Origin: Plectrocnemia conspersa
Lineage: Eukaryota > Arthropoda > Insecta > Trichoptera > Polycentropodidae
Assembly: GCA_009617715.1 (NCBI GenBank)
Contig: VTFK01000169.1
Coordinates: 186,001 to 250,000 of the forward strand
DNA length: 64,000 bases
Direction: 5' to 3'
Shown piece after piece: positions 13,101-25,749 of this stretch (positions are counted from its first letter, which is position 1; the number at the start of each line of letters is the position of its first letter). A program made the translations under genes and the position numbers. The notes under the pieces are model-generated. The model was not told the origin of the DNA. It searched no databases and saw only the letters and a program-made list of their open reading frames with translations.

Positions 13101-13739
13101 TCTCTAATTGTTTGGTTTGATATCATTGTCTTGTACTTAGGTTTATGTTAATTGAGACAAAAGACGAAACGTGTGCAATTATTTGAGCGACTGAATATAT
13201 GAACGTTTCTCCTATTTATATTACTTAATATATAAATAAATAAATATATAAATATAAATAAAGATGACTTAGATATTTATAAATCATAAAATATTGCAAT
13301 CAGCGGATTATCCAGGGAGCATCGCAGCTGCTCCACGAAAATCACAGCCGACAATAATACAAATCGACACGCCAGAGAAATTTCTCATTTCAACTTCACC
13401 GCTTGAAAGCAGTATTATTATTTTTCTATGTATATGAAATAATCTGTATATGCTTATAAAATAAACAGATTTATCGGCATCTATTTGTTGGCAAAGTCGC
13501 ATGCAAAATAAGTTCCCGACGTGATTTAAAACACGAAAGTATCCCAATTTTTTATTATTAATAAAACTTTTTAATTATTTTCACTTCCGAATCCAAGTGA
13601 AGATCCAATACTCTTACATTACAATCAGAGTCTTTATCCATTGTGCTTTGCTGCCTTTGTCTCTATATACGCCACTCAGATATGCATAGGCAAGCTAAGT
13701 GGTATTCTTTGTTTACATTATTTTTTTGTGAAACGAGAT

Positions 13740-14350
13740 GGGTGGTGGTGTGATTAAATTGGTCGAATCCCCCTCATCTTAAGTCCGCGGGGCGAAACAA
13801 GCCCAAGGATGAATAAATTTCAAGTTACACCGCGACAGCGTGATATAAAAAAAAGATTTATTTAACCCCAGCCAAGCAGGGTTAAGGCATCCACCTTCGG
13901 CTTTTAGCGGCCATTTCGGCCATTCTTCCAGATTAATAAGCCCTTTTTTCTTTCAAACATCCCGCACAACTTGCATATTAAAACCGTTTCTCCCTTTGTT
14001 TCTCGCCACGTATCACAACGACGAATTACCATAACGGTGTAATTTCTTTAAATGCCATTTTTTATTTCACTCTAAGAGTATGCGGCGTTAAGTGTGTGCT
14101 TAGAATATTTTTTTCATGAAAAAAAAATAGAGTTCTTTTTCCCTCTTTTCCTTTGGGGCATTTGCATAAGAGGCATCCAAATTTAACGAGGGAGAAGCGG
14201 ATTGATCGATCGTCGATTTAATAATGCCACCCTGATTAATCAATCGGGATTGGGATGGATTTGGGAGTGAATATTAAATAAGGAGTTTTAAGTAAATCTC
14301 GATGCATTTAGGGATTTTCTTTTGTACACCGCCGATATGGAAGCGAAATC
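13740..14350. promoter_or_regulatory. GC-richer island with homeodomain and POU-like sites
   Basis: This non-coding island contains ATTTGCATAA (14160-14169, POU octamer-like), ATTGATCGATCG (14201-14212) and TGATTAATCAAT (14233-14244, like composite Exd/Hox sites). The clustering suggests a developmental enhancer. Site matches alone are weak evidence. Confidence 0.3.
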
Positions 14351-16180
14351 CTACTTAATTATTCAAGATTTTTTGCGTGTAAATACAATTAAAATTTTGC
14401 TACAAGAAAATGAATTACGGTTTTTTATTATTATAAGTTAAGCTTACGCAATTTAGTAAATTTACGTATTTTATGCTACAGTGCTTAATAGTAGATAAGT
14501 TGTATTACCATGAGGGTGATTTAATATCGTGTTTTTTGCTTTTAATTGGATTTAAAATTTTTACCTAAATAATAAAGAAAATTTACTCATGAGAAATAAT
14601 ATGATTCGTTTCAAAATAATACAAAATACGCGTATATTCTAATTTATTTAAAATATTGTTAATGTATTTATTAATACCGAAATCACTGTTGTTTATCACC
14701 GATAATAATTAAAAAAATGTAGAACTTCAACTAAGTACCTATTAAATGACACTTATTTTTGCTCTCTTTTTGTGGATAATCTTTTTAAATCTCGTAATTA
14801 TTATTTAGTTACAATTATATTCATTAAACTTATTAACTTTGATTTTAAAATGGAAGATATATCAAACAAGATATCTTAGTTTTACTTAATGTCTAAGAAC
14901 TTGTGCCTAGATATTCATTTGCATATTACTTATTTGCAGTTCGATATAAAAAAAATCGTGTCATCTGCTTAAAATATTATCCCTTAATAGCTTAGATAGT
15001 AAGATATATAATATATATAGTAAGAGTTCTTTTTAATGTACAGCAACCAGCAAAAAATATTATACAATGTATATTTTAAATGTAGAAAAAGCCTAGTGCA
15101 TGTTATAATATAGGATTTACTAAGTTCTTTAACTCAGACCTAACTTATTTGATTTAATACAAGATATTGAAAAACGTTAAAATACAATTCTTTACACCTT
15201 ATGAACATTTTTAACAACACAATTTAGCCAAATATTTTCTATTACTAACATCATTTCTATTAACACAAAAAAGCTAGCCATAAATTTTACCAAAAGTTCA
15301 TTTATATAAAAATCAGCATTAACATATTTTTTTTAATGGTTTCAATAGCACACATCATAAACACAACATTGCAGTAAAAGAGACGCAGATCACAAACTTA
15401 GTAAAAAATATTGAACCCTGTATTCTACTTTCCGAAAATCTCTCAAATATTTCCTCTATGCTATTTAGTAATTAATTATATTTTTAACTTATTAATTATA
15501 TTTATTAATTTCTTAGACAATTATTGAAATATACAGCAATAAGATACATTTAAATTATCTTTGGGTTGTCAAACTTATATCATATTATATTATATTGATT
15601 TCTTATTTTTATTATATAATTATACAATAAAAAGTTTGATATCTATTAAAGATATATTTTAAAATATATTTCAGCATCTTAGAAATAACAATATATAGTA
15701 AAACGATTTTTAATACTTATAATATATTATGGTACAATATTATAATATATTCCAAGGAGAATAATATATTGCATACATCAAGGTTGTTATATTTCAATGA
15801 CTCAAAGTACATGTTTTTACGTTATTAATGGTGTTATTATTATATAGAATAATACTTTTCATTTATTATTGTTCATATGTGTTTGATCTATTTTTTAAAT
15901 TTAATTCAAAACCTTTCTCTTTCATCCAAATTAATTTAAGAATTGCACTCTATATACGACTATATATTACAAGAAAACTGTTATGTGTACACCATCTTAC
16001 GGTTATTGTGTTTGACCTTCGAGCACTAAGTAGCTCTCAGGGTGACGCGGTTTTGCTAACGGTTAGCGTTAAATGTTTAATTACAACGGAGAGACTATAC
16101 AAGAAATTGAATTTCCTGCAGAATTATTTTCCTTTTAATAATTAAACGCGCGCCACTCGCACGCTGTATATATAAACTAA
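14351..16180. other. AT-rich non-coding region
   Basis: No gene is supported. An open frame at 15828-16145 (+) has hydrophobic, AT-driven composition and no recognisable domain. A short GA run (AGAGAGAGAG) lies at about 16187. Confidence 0.5.
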
Positions 16181-16189
16181 ATATATAGA

Positions 16190-16700
16190 GAGAGAGTTCA
16201 CAAGGATGTTTGGGTGCCTAGGTACAAAGAAGAGATGCTGTTGACAGGATTCCGTAAAATTTGTATATTAGCGCCGAAAATCGTACGTCTCGCTTTCATC
16301 ACGTCCACCAAGAAAGCTCCCAGCTATCTAGGAGATGCGTAAATATTTGAGTAAATTCCACGGCGAGTCCCGCAATAACGGTTCTGTGTACGGCTACAGA
16401 GGATTTAGGAAGTCCTCTCGTACCCTTTTGCCGACACGGCTCGTCGATTACCTACAAAATAACCTCCACGGACCCGTCTCGTTGCTCTTTCGAGTGTAAG
16501 ATACGCCTAAACAACCCCGGCGGAGCTTTCTTCTGGGCTTTCGGGACTTTCCAGACATTTCGAGTGCTGATCTCATTAAGCGAACGCGCAAAGTTCTGTT
16601 TGTCAACGGCCCAAATGGCGTTAAACCACCCCCGTCAGACCGGCTGCGGACTCGGGGGTATCAGGGGTATCTACCCACCCTCCGAGTTGTGAATGAAATA
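16190..16700. other. GC-richer island
   Basis: About 500 bp of near-balanced composition in AT-rich surroundings, with no long frame on either strand. It is possibly a conserved non-coding element. Confidence 0.35.
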
Positions 16701-17599
16701 AATTACGTGTAACGTTAAATTATTGATATAAACATAAGTTCATTTTAAAATTATTAAATAAATAAGAAAAAATATGTCCAAGTTGCGATATTAAACACGG
16801 GAAGTCCTGAGTTATTACTTGGAGAATTTGCCGTGTCGGATATTATACAAGTTTGTTGCGAGTTTTTGATATCTGAAATTTTGCGAAGAAAATGAGCAGT
16901 GAGTATTTTTTTAATTAAAAATATGATTTTAACTAAATAATTATAAAATATGTAAATCAAATATTCAATTTTAATAAATAAAATTAGTAATAAAAAAAAA
17001 TTTAATTGTCAAACGACATATCGTAGCGTCAATGAATAACTACTATTTGTTAATTTATAAATGATCTGAAGACAAGCATGTTTAAAAATTTAATAGCTTT
17101 GTAATAATCGTATTTAAAAAAAATGCTATACCAAAATATTAAATGTGAACAACAATCGAAATTCGGCGAAAATTATTTTATTATTAAAGCAGTTTTCATG
17201 GATTTTTGGAGAAATTTTGAAACAGAAAAATTTTTAAAAAAAGATGAAGTATATATATTTGTATAATTATTTTAAGATGTTAATAATAAATAAAAAAAAA
17301 TAAAAAGCAAATACAATGAAACCTCGAATTGAAATAAATTTTGACCTAATAAACAAGCGTTGTTTTGCAATACGAGCAGTACGTATTTCGTCACTTTCTC
17401 CTTATATGAGTCAATGATTATCTTGCCTTTCTCTTTAGCTGCTAGATTGTAAGCAGTGGTGACAGTGAGTTTCACCTTTTGCTTTTGCATAAGCATGTGT
17501 AACGGCAACATATTCTTGGTGCAAAAATGCAAAAAAGTAACCTTTAGTGTGGATAAAAGAAAAGTTACTAGTAGATAATTATGTGTCCGAGAGTGAAGT

Positions 17600-18490
17600 A
17601 TAGAGAGTTCTAACGCCAAGGAATCTGAGGCTATTGTTGTCTAGTTTGATAAGCTTGTGTATCATGTTATTTTTTCCTGCGTTGAAACAAGGCTTTTTTT
17701 AGAAAAAATCTAAATAGGATATATATTATATAGCATACGAGAAAAAAAGGGTCGGCCACAAGAGCACAAAAGACCATCTCACTTTTGGAAAATGTTCCTG
17801 AAAAGTTATGGATATGTTCCTGCTCATCTTTAATACCTCAATGACGACTTACTCTAAGAATTTGAGTTCATTAAGATTAAGTTTCTTCTTTCCAACACCA
17901 CTCTATTATTCCAACCCAGGGATATAAAGATCATTTCAAACTTCTAAAAGCCTTTACATTAAATCACTATTTTAGCGAAGCTTCGAAGTGACTAAAGAAA
18001 CATATATTATTTTCGAAGACTTTTAGAAAAAATAATATTTATGGGATAGAGTTACTAAGAAAGTCCTTAATTTTGCTTAAAAAAATGCGGCCTAATTGTG
18101 TTTACGGGTTTTTTTATTACGGAAAATTAGTAAAATTGGTCGGTTAAATTGTGTCCCTGGGAAAAAAACGGGACTAAAGGTGATGAAAATAATATTCAAG
18201 AGCTAATGGAGGAACATGGCCAAAAGCTGACCACTAAAGAAATATAAAATCAGCATTGCAAGGAACAACACGATGTCACAAAGAAGATCTCGTATAAGAA
18301 TAAAAATAAAGAGGCTGATATACTACTGATTTCGGATGAGATTTGAGATATCTATCAAATGTGGGAAAGTGTGCAAATTTTTTTGAAAAGCACCATCCGA
18401 GTAATAAATCTTTTAAATTACACTACAGTCACATTTTTGCCAAATCCTTAAGAGGAGGCAAAAGCAAGTGTCATTGGCTAGGTTCCTAGT
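17600..18490 (+). pseudogene. pogo/Tigger (CENP-B/jerky-type DDE) transposase fossil
   Basis: Fragments in several + frames follow the order of a pogo/Tigger transposase. Near 17670-17720 is a block like the FNxDETGLFWK motif, here CVETRLFLEK, with the first catalytic Asp lost. Near 17740-17790 is KKRVGHKSTKDHLTF, matching GHKASKDRLTLL. Near 17880-17960 is a degraded LPPNTTSLIQP-like block followed by HFKLLKAF. Near 18040-18090 is WDRVTKKVLN then MRPNCVYGF. The C-terminal NIQELMEEHGQKLTTKE at 18190-18240 is the typical acidic tail. Stop codons and frameshifts interrupt it throughout. The host binding domain at the N-terminus is not recognisable. It is an old, inactive copy. Confidence 0.75.
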
Positions 18491-20478
18491 TTAGTTTCAC
18501 AAAAATAAAATTACTATTGTATTAAGCTATCAGTGATAAAACGCAATGAATAATTAATTAATTCAAATATTTTATAATATATTTAAAATTCTAAACCCCA
18601 AATATTCATATAAAAATGATTAGTATAAAACAAACATATATTTTATGTATTTAAATCTTATAGGATATAAAAAATTTTAGTGAAAAGAATCAACTTAAGT
18701 ATTGAGAAAAATGGCATAAAAAAATCAATTAGCTAGTTATAAAAGTATGATTAAAAATTTTGATGTGTTGAAAAAAATAAATGTTTTGGTACTTTTATAT
18801 AAGTTAGAAATTAATATGTTATCAAAATGTTTTATTCGAGTTTTAAAAATAAATAGAAATTTATATAGATTTAATAAAATAATAGATTAAATTTAAATGT
18901 AAATTGGTATAAGAGAATAAGTACAAGTACGATAAAAAGAATATTGTTTGGAGATGTGGCTGTATAAATTAATACTGCTAGAAAAAAAAATAGAATATGG
19001 TAAATTTAAAAATACAAATTTGGCTGTATAAGTAAAAATTTATCATGTTTTATTTATGAAATTAAGAAATACTTTTTTACGTTAAGGTCTAAATTACAAT
19101 ATTACATGATTTTTCTTTGTTGTATTATACTATTGCCTCAAAGTTTATTAAATTAAAAAAAAAATATATATGTATATATTTAAGCAAAAAACTGTTTATT
19201 TAAAACTGATATTTTTATAGCCACCTATTATTTTTTTCAATATTTTTACAGCTTTTATCATAATTTTCGTTGCGTATTAAATCTTCAATATATTGTAAAA
19301 CGTTGTTTGGCACAGAGACTCTGGGAAAAGCTCCTAAATTCTACGATGTTGAATTTGCATTGAATTATTCACACGAACCACCGATACACGACCGTAATAA
19401 ATATTCGTGCTGGCGGAACATTATGAATTACAATGTAATGGAAGCTTCGGCTTTATGCATTTTGCATTTTGCAGCACCTGCTGCATGTCCGAGCGAAATT
19501 AGAACAACCTGTATTTGCTTAAAGTGCAACATTTTACGCCACAATTCAGAAAATAACTTTGTTAGACAAAAGAATGCTCCCAAAGTAAATTCCTCGAGCG
19601 GCACTCGGGGGGCCATTATGCACTTTTGCATTATAGCTTTGTGTTTGGTTTGCTACTAGGCATTATGTTTCGCCGTAAACTAAGAATTGAGACTAAAGAA
19701 AAGTAGAAAAAACACTGTTGAAAACATTGACTATCTAGTTTAGTATAAAAGCTTGTAAAGTGAAGTACATACATTTGTACGTACTGTTTTATTTTGGATT
19801 ATAATACATTATATGCTTCAATGTGGTAGTCCAGACAATCTTCAAAAATGCACAAAATAATTTGAAAAGTACCTATTGGATAGTGTCAAAGTAACCTATT
19901 TTTTATGAATTACCACCTTTTTTTTAATGCTTTATGTTACTTATATTTTATTATAATTTTTATAAAACACTTCGAGTTTCGTAATGCACAATCCCTTTTT
20001 AATCCCACTATAGTATGAAGTGTAGATGTGCACCAAAACAAATATAGATATTAGTGTCAACGGCTAAAGTACAACTGACTGAGAATTACTTCAGGATAAC
20101 CTAGTAGGTTTTCGGAAATTAGATGTTTTATAAAAAATATTATTTAAACATTTTCTATGCATATAAATTGGTACATCTATTTTTATCTTTGCTAAATATT
20201 CATGAATATTTTTAGCATTTTTTTATACACGAGTTGATTGCTTATTTTTAATGAAAACTATTAAACAATTATCACATAATTAAGAGAAATATGCATAGCT
20301 TTAAAAATATTTATGCATTTTAATAAGAAACATTCAATTTTTTAAATTCAAGACATAATTTATTTACCGTGAATTTGAACATGATCATAATAATCCTGAG
20401 CATGTAAATGTATGTGAGAGGTTACAGAAGTATTTATGGTTCTAATGGGAAAATAACTATTACAATAAAACATTTTAG
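18491..20478. other. Non-coding region upstream of the cuticular protein exons
   Basis: 18500-19250 is extremely AT-rich. A more balanced island at 19300-19680 holds a 129-codon + strand frame (19270-19659) ending in a hydrophobic stretch MHFCIIALCLVCY that begins at an internal ATG (19618). That stretch resembles a signal peptide start, but no consensus donor follows, so I cannot connect it to the exons downstream. Confidence 0.4.
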
Positions 20479-20803
20479 GCTTATCCTCGTTATCAGTATA
20501 AGTATACTGTATTAGATGATGTAACTGGAGACGAAAAGACGCATTCTGAGACTAGAGATGGAGACTTTGTAGAAGGAGAATATTCCTTTGTTCAACCTGA
20601 TGGTTCTCTTATGACTGTTACATACACAGCTAATGCTAAAGATGGGTAAGTATCATTTTTAATATATGATATATTAAATTTGAAATTTTTTTATGATATA
20701 TTTTTTGTGTTCTAGATTCAAAGCTAATGTAAAAACAATAAGTGGAAGCAATAATCATTTGAGTTATGAGCATTTAAATAATTTACATAACATCCACAAT
20801 TAA
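20479..20803 (+). CDS. Cuticular protein with Rebers-Riddiford chitin-binding domain, 3' exons
   Basis: Two exons encode the 84 C-terminal residues of a cuticular protein, which binds chitin in the extracellular cuticle. Exon 20479-20645 follows a TTTTAG acceptor (20473-20478). The intron 20646-20715 has GTAAGT and TTCTAG ends and splits the codon of Gly56. Exon 20716-20803 ends in TAA. The R&R consensus is intact: aromatic YQYKY (5-9), TGDEKTHSETRDGD (16-29), GEYSFVQPDG (33-42), V-Y-A spacing (47-51) and the final DGF (55-57). It is closest to the RR-2 type. The tail is short and rich in Asn and His. An AATAAA signal lies at 20888-20893. No signal peptide exon was found in frame upstream, so the 5' exon is either distant or lost. 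Codon usage is AT-rich like the surroundings. Confidence 0.9.
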
Positions 20804-20887
20804 AAATGTTCAGTTAAATGCTTATTACTTTATTACAGTTTTGTTGAGTTGTTTTAGAAAATTACTGTTTTTATTACTTTTTAATTA

Positions 20888-20893
20888 AATAAA
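20888..20893 (+). terminator. Polyadenylation signal of the cuticular protein gene
   Basis: The AATAAA hexamer is 85 bp past the TAA stop. In AT-rich DNA such hexamers are common by chance, so placement rather than sequence supports it. Confidence 0.5.
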
Positions 20894-21267
20894 TAATTTT
20901 AATGGAATATTGACATACTTTTATTCTACAGTTGTATAAAATATCAATAATAATAGAAAAAACGTATTTATTTTTAATAAGATAATTTATGTTTAACAAA
21001 TTTTTATTTAATATTTTTGTATCATACATGTTTATATCATAAGATACAAGTTTAATGAAATATTTTGCAAATTCATATTAATAATAATATAAATGCGTTT
21101 CATAAATTTTGATGAAGTGATAATATAATATTATTATATTTTCAGAATTTTAAAAACAGATTGCTCGAATCTGACGGTTATTAAAACACAAAATAAATAT
21201 TTTAGTACACCAAAATTACTTTTATTTATTCGTTGTTTATTAGTAAAGATATTATGTATAGAAGTAT

Positions 21268-21712
21268 TTTTTTATTTATTTATTTATTTATTAAAATTAA
21301 AACCATCGTGACCTGACAGGCAAACCTAATGCGTCACGATAGTCAAAAGTACTAATACATCATAATACATACAAATATAAACAAGACAAAACAACAGACA
21401 CAAATCACCTCAACAGGTGTGCATTGTCCCATACGAATTGAACCAAAACTCCAGAAGTGCAAGAGAAAATGTCTATATTACTATGGACAGAATTGAGCAG
21501 ATAAATGGCCTTGGCCAGAGAAGACCCAAGTGCTCCAGCTCTACACTTAACAGGCAAGAATAGTGGACGCGACCGAGAACTATATCCACCTTCAGGAGCC
21601 CACATTTGAAGCTGCTCGAGCACTGAAGGATTGTCTACGATGCCCTTGAGCAATTTCCAGAAGTGTTTAATTACATAAACACTTCTGCGAGTCGACAAAG
21701 AAACGATTTATG
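21268..21712 (-). mobile_element. 5'-truncated non-LTR retrotransposon, 3' end (copy A)
   Basis: The frame at 21405-21698 on the - strand encodes the C-terminal tail found in jockey/CR1-like non-LTR polymerases of insects: RRSVYVIKHFWKLLKG, VDNPSVLEQL, then LLNSVHSNIDIF. The 3' untranslated part (21294-21404) leads to a (TAAA)n tail on the - strand, visible as TTTA repeats at 21268-21293. The reverse transcriptase core is absent. Copies B (41205) and C (42650) carry the same tail motifs. The residues match a family I recognise by motif only; the clade name is uncertain. Confidence 0.75.
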
Positions 21713-22739
21713 AATATAATAAATAAAATAAGCTTGATTACAGCATAATATTTATTATGCCACCTAGCTGCACTGTTATTCTGGCGTCATTAAAACGGTA
21801 ATTTCAAGCATTATGAAAAGGAAATAAGAAAATCGTCAGACAAAATGTCTATCAATAGATAAGTTTTACAGACCACATAGTCTAGCTCATTCTTCCTGTT
21901 ATCCACTTATATTATGCACTAAAAAAGTTACATATTTTTTGTAAAAGAAGCGCGAAAGAAAATGCGTCTATCTTGATTAAACAACTTTTTATTATCATCC
22001 ACCCCTTGTATTAACAATCTCCGAAAGTTTCACTTTAAGGCGTAAATTATCTAGCCATGCAATTGGCCCACAAACACCCGCATCTGTGATATGCAAAAGA
22101 CGTCTCAAATCATAAATATGAAATATTTGTCATTTCGGCAGAGGTTCATAGTCGAGACAAGAGATGATCAGAGATGAGCTTGGACAAACAGACGACACTT
22201 TCGAAAGCAGACTGCATCCGAAACAAACCGAGATACATCAGCGGATGGACAGATGACATTACGACGACAATCCCAGCTTCTTTACCAGTACTAAGTCTAC
22301 GGAATACAACTTGTCAATATTTCTCCACTGTGGTGAATTGTACTTTTATTTTGGCTGCAAAGTCACACCCCTTCATCTTCAATACACAAAAATATATTTG
22401 GTTATAGTAAGACTATTTCATTGAAAAATGAAATATATTACTGTTGTTTTCGTATTTCTTGACATTTTGAATATAAGTTTAGCATTCTACTTTCAACATT
22501 TTACTATTTATTTTATTGAACATTTATTTATTTCTTAGCTATAATTTTCATTACTGTACAAAATTATTAATTACATTTAGCTTCTACCAAGTAATAATAT
22601 TTATTGTAATGCATATTCATTGATGATTTAATTTAATTAATAACATAAGTATTTTTTAATAGCTAAAAACTTAACCATAAGCCAAACGTACACGTTTAAA
22701 CAACATTAATACCTTGCGAAGCTAATGATAGTTAATTTA
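21713..22739. other. Non-coding region
   Basis: Moderately AT-rich, with no recognisable gene. The open frame 22174-22407 has no domain I can identify. Confidence 0.4.
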
Positions 22740-23280
22740 AAGTTTTTCCCACGTAAACTATGGTCCGATACGTTTCGCTCCACATAGCAAATTACTCCGC
22801 AAAGTATACACACGCGGACGGCCAAGTAAAATAAAAGTTCTTGGAAAATAGGAATACGAGGATCTAAATTGGAAGCGGGCAAAAGGAAACGAGCTCACCT
22901 CAGCGCCGATCAATCATCCGTGCCAAAGTTTTGCGATACCTGAGAACGCGCCTAGTTTGAAGTGTGCCGAACTTTTTTCGAAGAATAGCTCGCGGGCTCA
23001 TCCATCATAATCCATCAAAAGGCTTCTTTCTCTGTCTCTCTCTTTCTTTCTACATGCTCTTTCTGCGGAGATTGGAAAACATTAGTTGCCGACCCCTGCA
23101 TTGTTATTCAAATCGGACTCTCGTGTCTATCCTGCGTAAGTTCACAGCCGTGAGAACTGATTTAACGCGACCCTTTTCCGACCCTTTGAAACGGTCCGGA
23201 TGCTTACTGACGCGACAGATTTTTTCAACCTCTCAACATGCAAAAGTTTGTATATAAAACGTTCTAAGTTGACAGCAGAT
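22740..23280. other. GC-richer island
   Basis: Balanced composition with a CT-rich run near 23030-23050. On the - strand a CTGAG/GTGAGC donor-like match lies at about 22893, but every frame of the bounded segment has a stop. I see no gene. Confidence 0.35.
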
Positions 23281-25749
23281 TTTGGCCGAAATGATTAATA
23301 AGGTGTTTCGTTTACTTTAATGGCGAAATATAAACATTAAAATAAAAATATAAACAGTTAACTGATATTATTATCACACATGTTTTAAAAAAAATACTTA
23401 TGAACTATGAAAACAATAATATTAAAAGATGGTTTAACGTATATAAAGTACTCTGATTTCCTTCTCTAAATAATTTCTGTGAGATCTTAGCTTTGTTGTT
23501 TTGCCTAACTTTGTATACCACGTAAATTTAAAGACGGAGTTTCTTAGGAAAAGTTACAATGGTTGTTCTTCTTCATTTTATATGGTTAAGAAATTCTTTG
23601 TAACAAAAATTACTATTGTATTATTAAACGCCAACAATTTAAAAAAATAATTTAATAATATACACATCAATTCTACAATAAATTTTATGTGGTGAAATAA
23701 TAATATATTGATTATATGTGTACGTCATGTATCTATAGCACAACCCGTTATATACCATAAAGGTCATATTAATTTATTTCTAGTAAATTGAACGACTCTA
23801 TTAGATTACTGACTTCTTATTGTGATCCCATTGTGTTGACTTTAACAGTTTAAAGAACCTGTTAAAGTCAGCACAATATTAGTTATTAATCTTACAATAT
23901 TGTTTAATTTAACGTTTATATAACTAAGCTCGTAACGCCTTTCCGATTGTTGACCGATAAGCCTCATAAGGCTTGCTACGCTATCAACATGCTTCATGTT
24001 TCCAAGGTAGTTAAAAGGCCTACGTTTAATTAATTGTTTGGCATTAACAACAGATCCCTGCTCTATCGTGAAGGGTAGTTACATGAAAGCTGCAGACAAA
24101 ACCGTCTAGAAAGATGATTAATGCACAAGCCTCGATATTATGATCACAACCAATAATAATGCACTCGCACCATCACGGACCAAATGAGCGATCTTGCGAG
24201 CGTCATCCATTTGTACGGAGAAAATTCAATAAGCACCGACACCGATGTCGGCTAATTCGAGTCACGTAGGCGAATTTATCATCGGGCACGCATTATGTGC
24301 TTATATAGGGCGTGTCTCGAAAGTGTGCGCTCATATTGAATTTGTTATTGCTAATATATAGGCACTTCTTAGCGAAATATGTTAGATTCTAGGTCTGTTG
24401 TCATATATGTGTATTTGAGAAAATCTACATGAATACATATATAATATATATAACAACTTATGGACTGATAATATATTGGCGTGAAACGTATTTACAATCT
24501 CGTCACATATTGCCTGTTAATAATAGATGAAAATAGCATATTGTGTTTCTCTTAATGTTGATTTTATTAATGTTATGGCGACATCGTAACATAATACTTG
24601 TATAAAATACAGCCATACAGCGGTTGATTAACAACGATACAGAAATATACAAAAATATAAATTGCTTTATTATACCTCTTCCGATCAAGTTAAAGATAGT
24701 CGAGTCTGTATTTAGACTTAAAAATGTAGGCTGTATTTTATTTGCAAATATATTTATTAAAATGTAAATGTAAACCAAATATTTTTAGTAGTTATTAATG
24801 TATCGATATCACAGATTATATACGCAACATTAATGCGTTAATAGTTAGTTTCCAGATTAGCTATTTAGCTATTAGCTAATAAACATTGATTAAAAAATCT
24901 GAATAATTATGCTTGTTTCTTGTTCTAAAAAAGCTAAAACTATGGCTTTATGGAATATTACAAATTCAGAAGTACATTATATAATAATATTACGGTAAAT
25001 GTGCATCTTTCAGTGAATTTATATTTTCAACAGTATAAATATAATTTAATTACTGTTTAAGTGAAATCATATCCAAATACATTTTCATCATGAGTTCGAG
25101 CTACGGAAGCTGACTCGAATTTTTATTCATAAAAATGCGCGATTAAGAAAAACCAGCCCTAGTTATAAATTTTAATACACATTCTAATTTATAAATATTT
25201 TTATAGATATCACCGATTTACAGACTGAAATGTCTGGTGGTTTTCATACTTGTAAGTATTCATTCCAGTTAATATAGCTTACCATCTGTAATGCATTGGG
25301 CTTACGTTACGTTATTATGTTAGGTTATAATAGAAAATATAAAAAATGGCCAATTACTAAGAACAAGGAATATTAATATGTTTATGGAATATATGCGGAA
25401 AGTATTAAAAGAGTGTGGGTGTTTATAGAATTTAATTTATTGGTGTATATTTATTTGATATTAAGATGTAACGCATCAATATTACGTATTGTTTTATAAA
25501 TAAATTAAATAATATAATTAAAAATGAAAAAATCTGTTAGTTAAAAATCACGTAACAATCCCTAGAATCAAAAACCTTTGAATGGATATTAAAAACTAGG
25601 TAAAGATATTAATTTAAATGTATATTTTTATCTATATCTAGCGACAGTCTTAGATCATTATTAGCTTTTAAGATAAAGGTTTACAATATTAATAAATAAT
25701 ATTATATAGAACAAAGAATCAATAGAATGTTACAACTGAAATTCCGTAC
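23281..25749. other. AT-rich region with one strong hairpin and a small GC-richer patch
   Basis: No gene is recognised. It contains the 19 bp inverted repeat at 23830-23877 (listed separately) and a more balanced patch at 23930-24340. The patch includes a TATA-like TTATATAGGG at about 24301, with no coding sequence after it. Confidence 0.45.
23830..23877. repeat. Near-perfect 19 bp inverted repeat with 10 nt loop
   Basis: Left arm 23830-23848 (ATTGTGTTGACTTTAACAG), loop 23849-23858, right arm 23859-23877 (CTGTTAAAGTCAGCACAAT). The arms pair at 18 of 19 positions, and the single mismatch would be a G-U pair in RNA transcribed from the + strand. The flanks do not extend the stem, so it is shorter than a usual insect pre-miRNA. 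It could be a small inverted-repeat element or a structured regulatory site. Confidence 0.8.

Noticed and set aside
13755..13785. GGTCGAATCCC, like a tRNA B box
   Set aside because: One base short of the consensus and no A box or acceptor stem at the right distance.
17272..17619. 115-codon - strand frame
   Set aside because: Hydrophobic, Leu-rich from A/T runs, adjacent to a + strand pogo/Tigger relic; no recognisable family.
19270..19659. 129-codon + strand frame 0.8 kb before the cuticular exons, ending in a signal-peptide-like stretch
   Set aside because: No donor allows joining in phase to 20479, and the rest matches nothing I know.
20340..20400. Possible exon EFEHDHNNPEH ending at CAT/GTAAAT, in phase with 20479
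   Set aside because: A TAA lies just upstream in that frame with no ATG or AG acceptor between, so it cannot be entered.
22893..22941. - strand segment between a TCTCAG acceptor and a GAG/GTGAGC donor
   Set aside because: Stops in every usable frame, so not a coding exon; an untranslated exon cannot be excluded.
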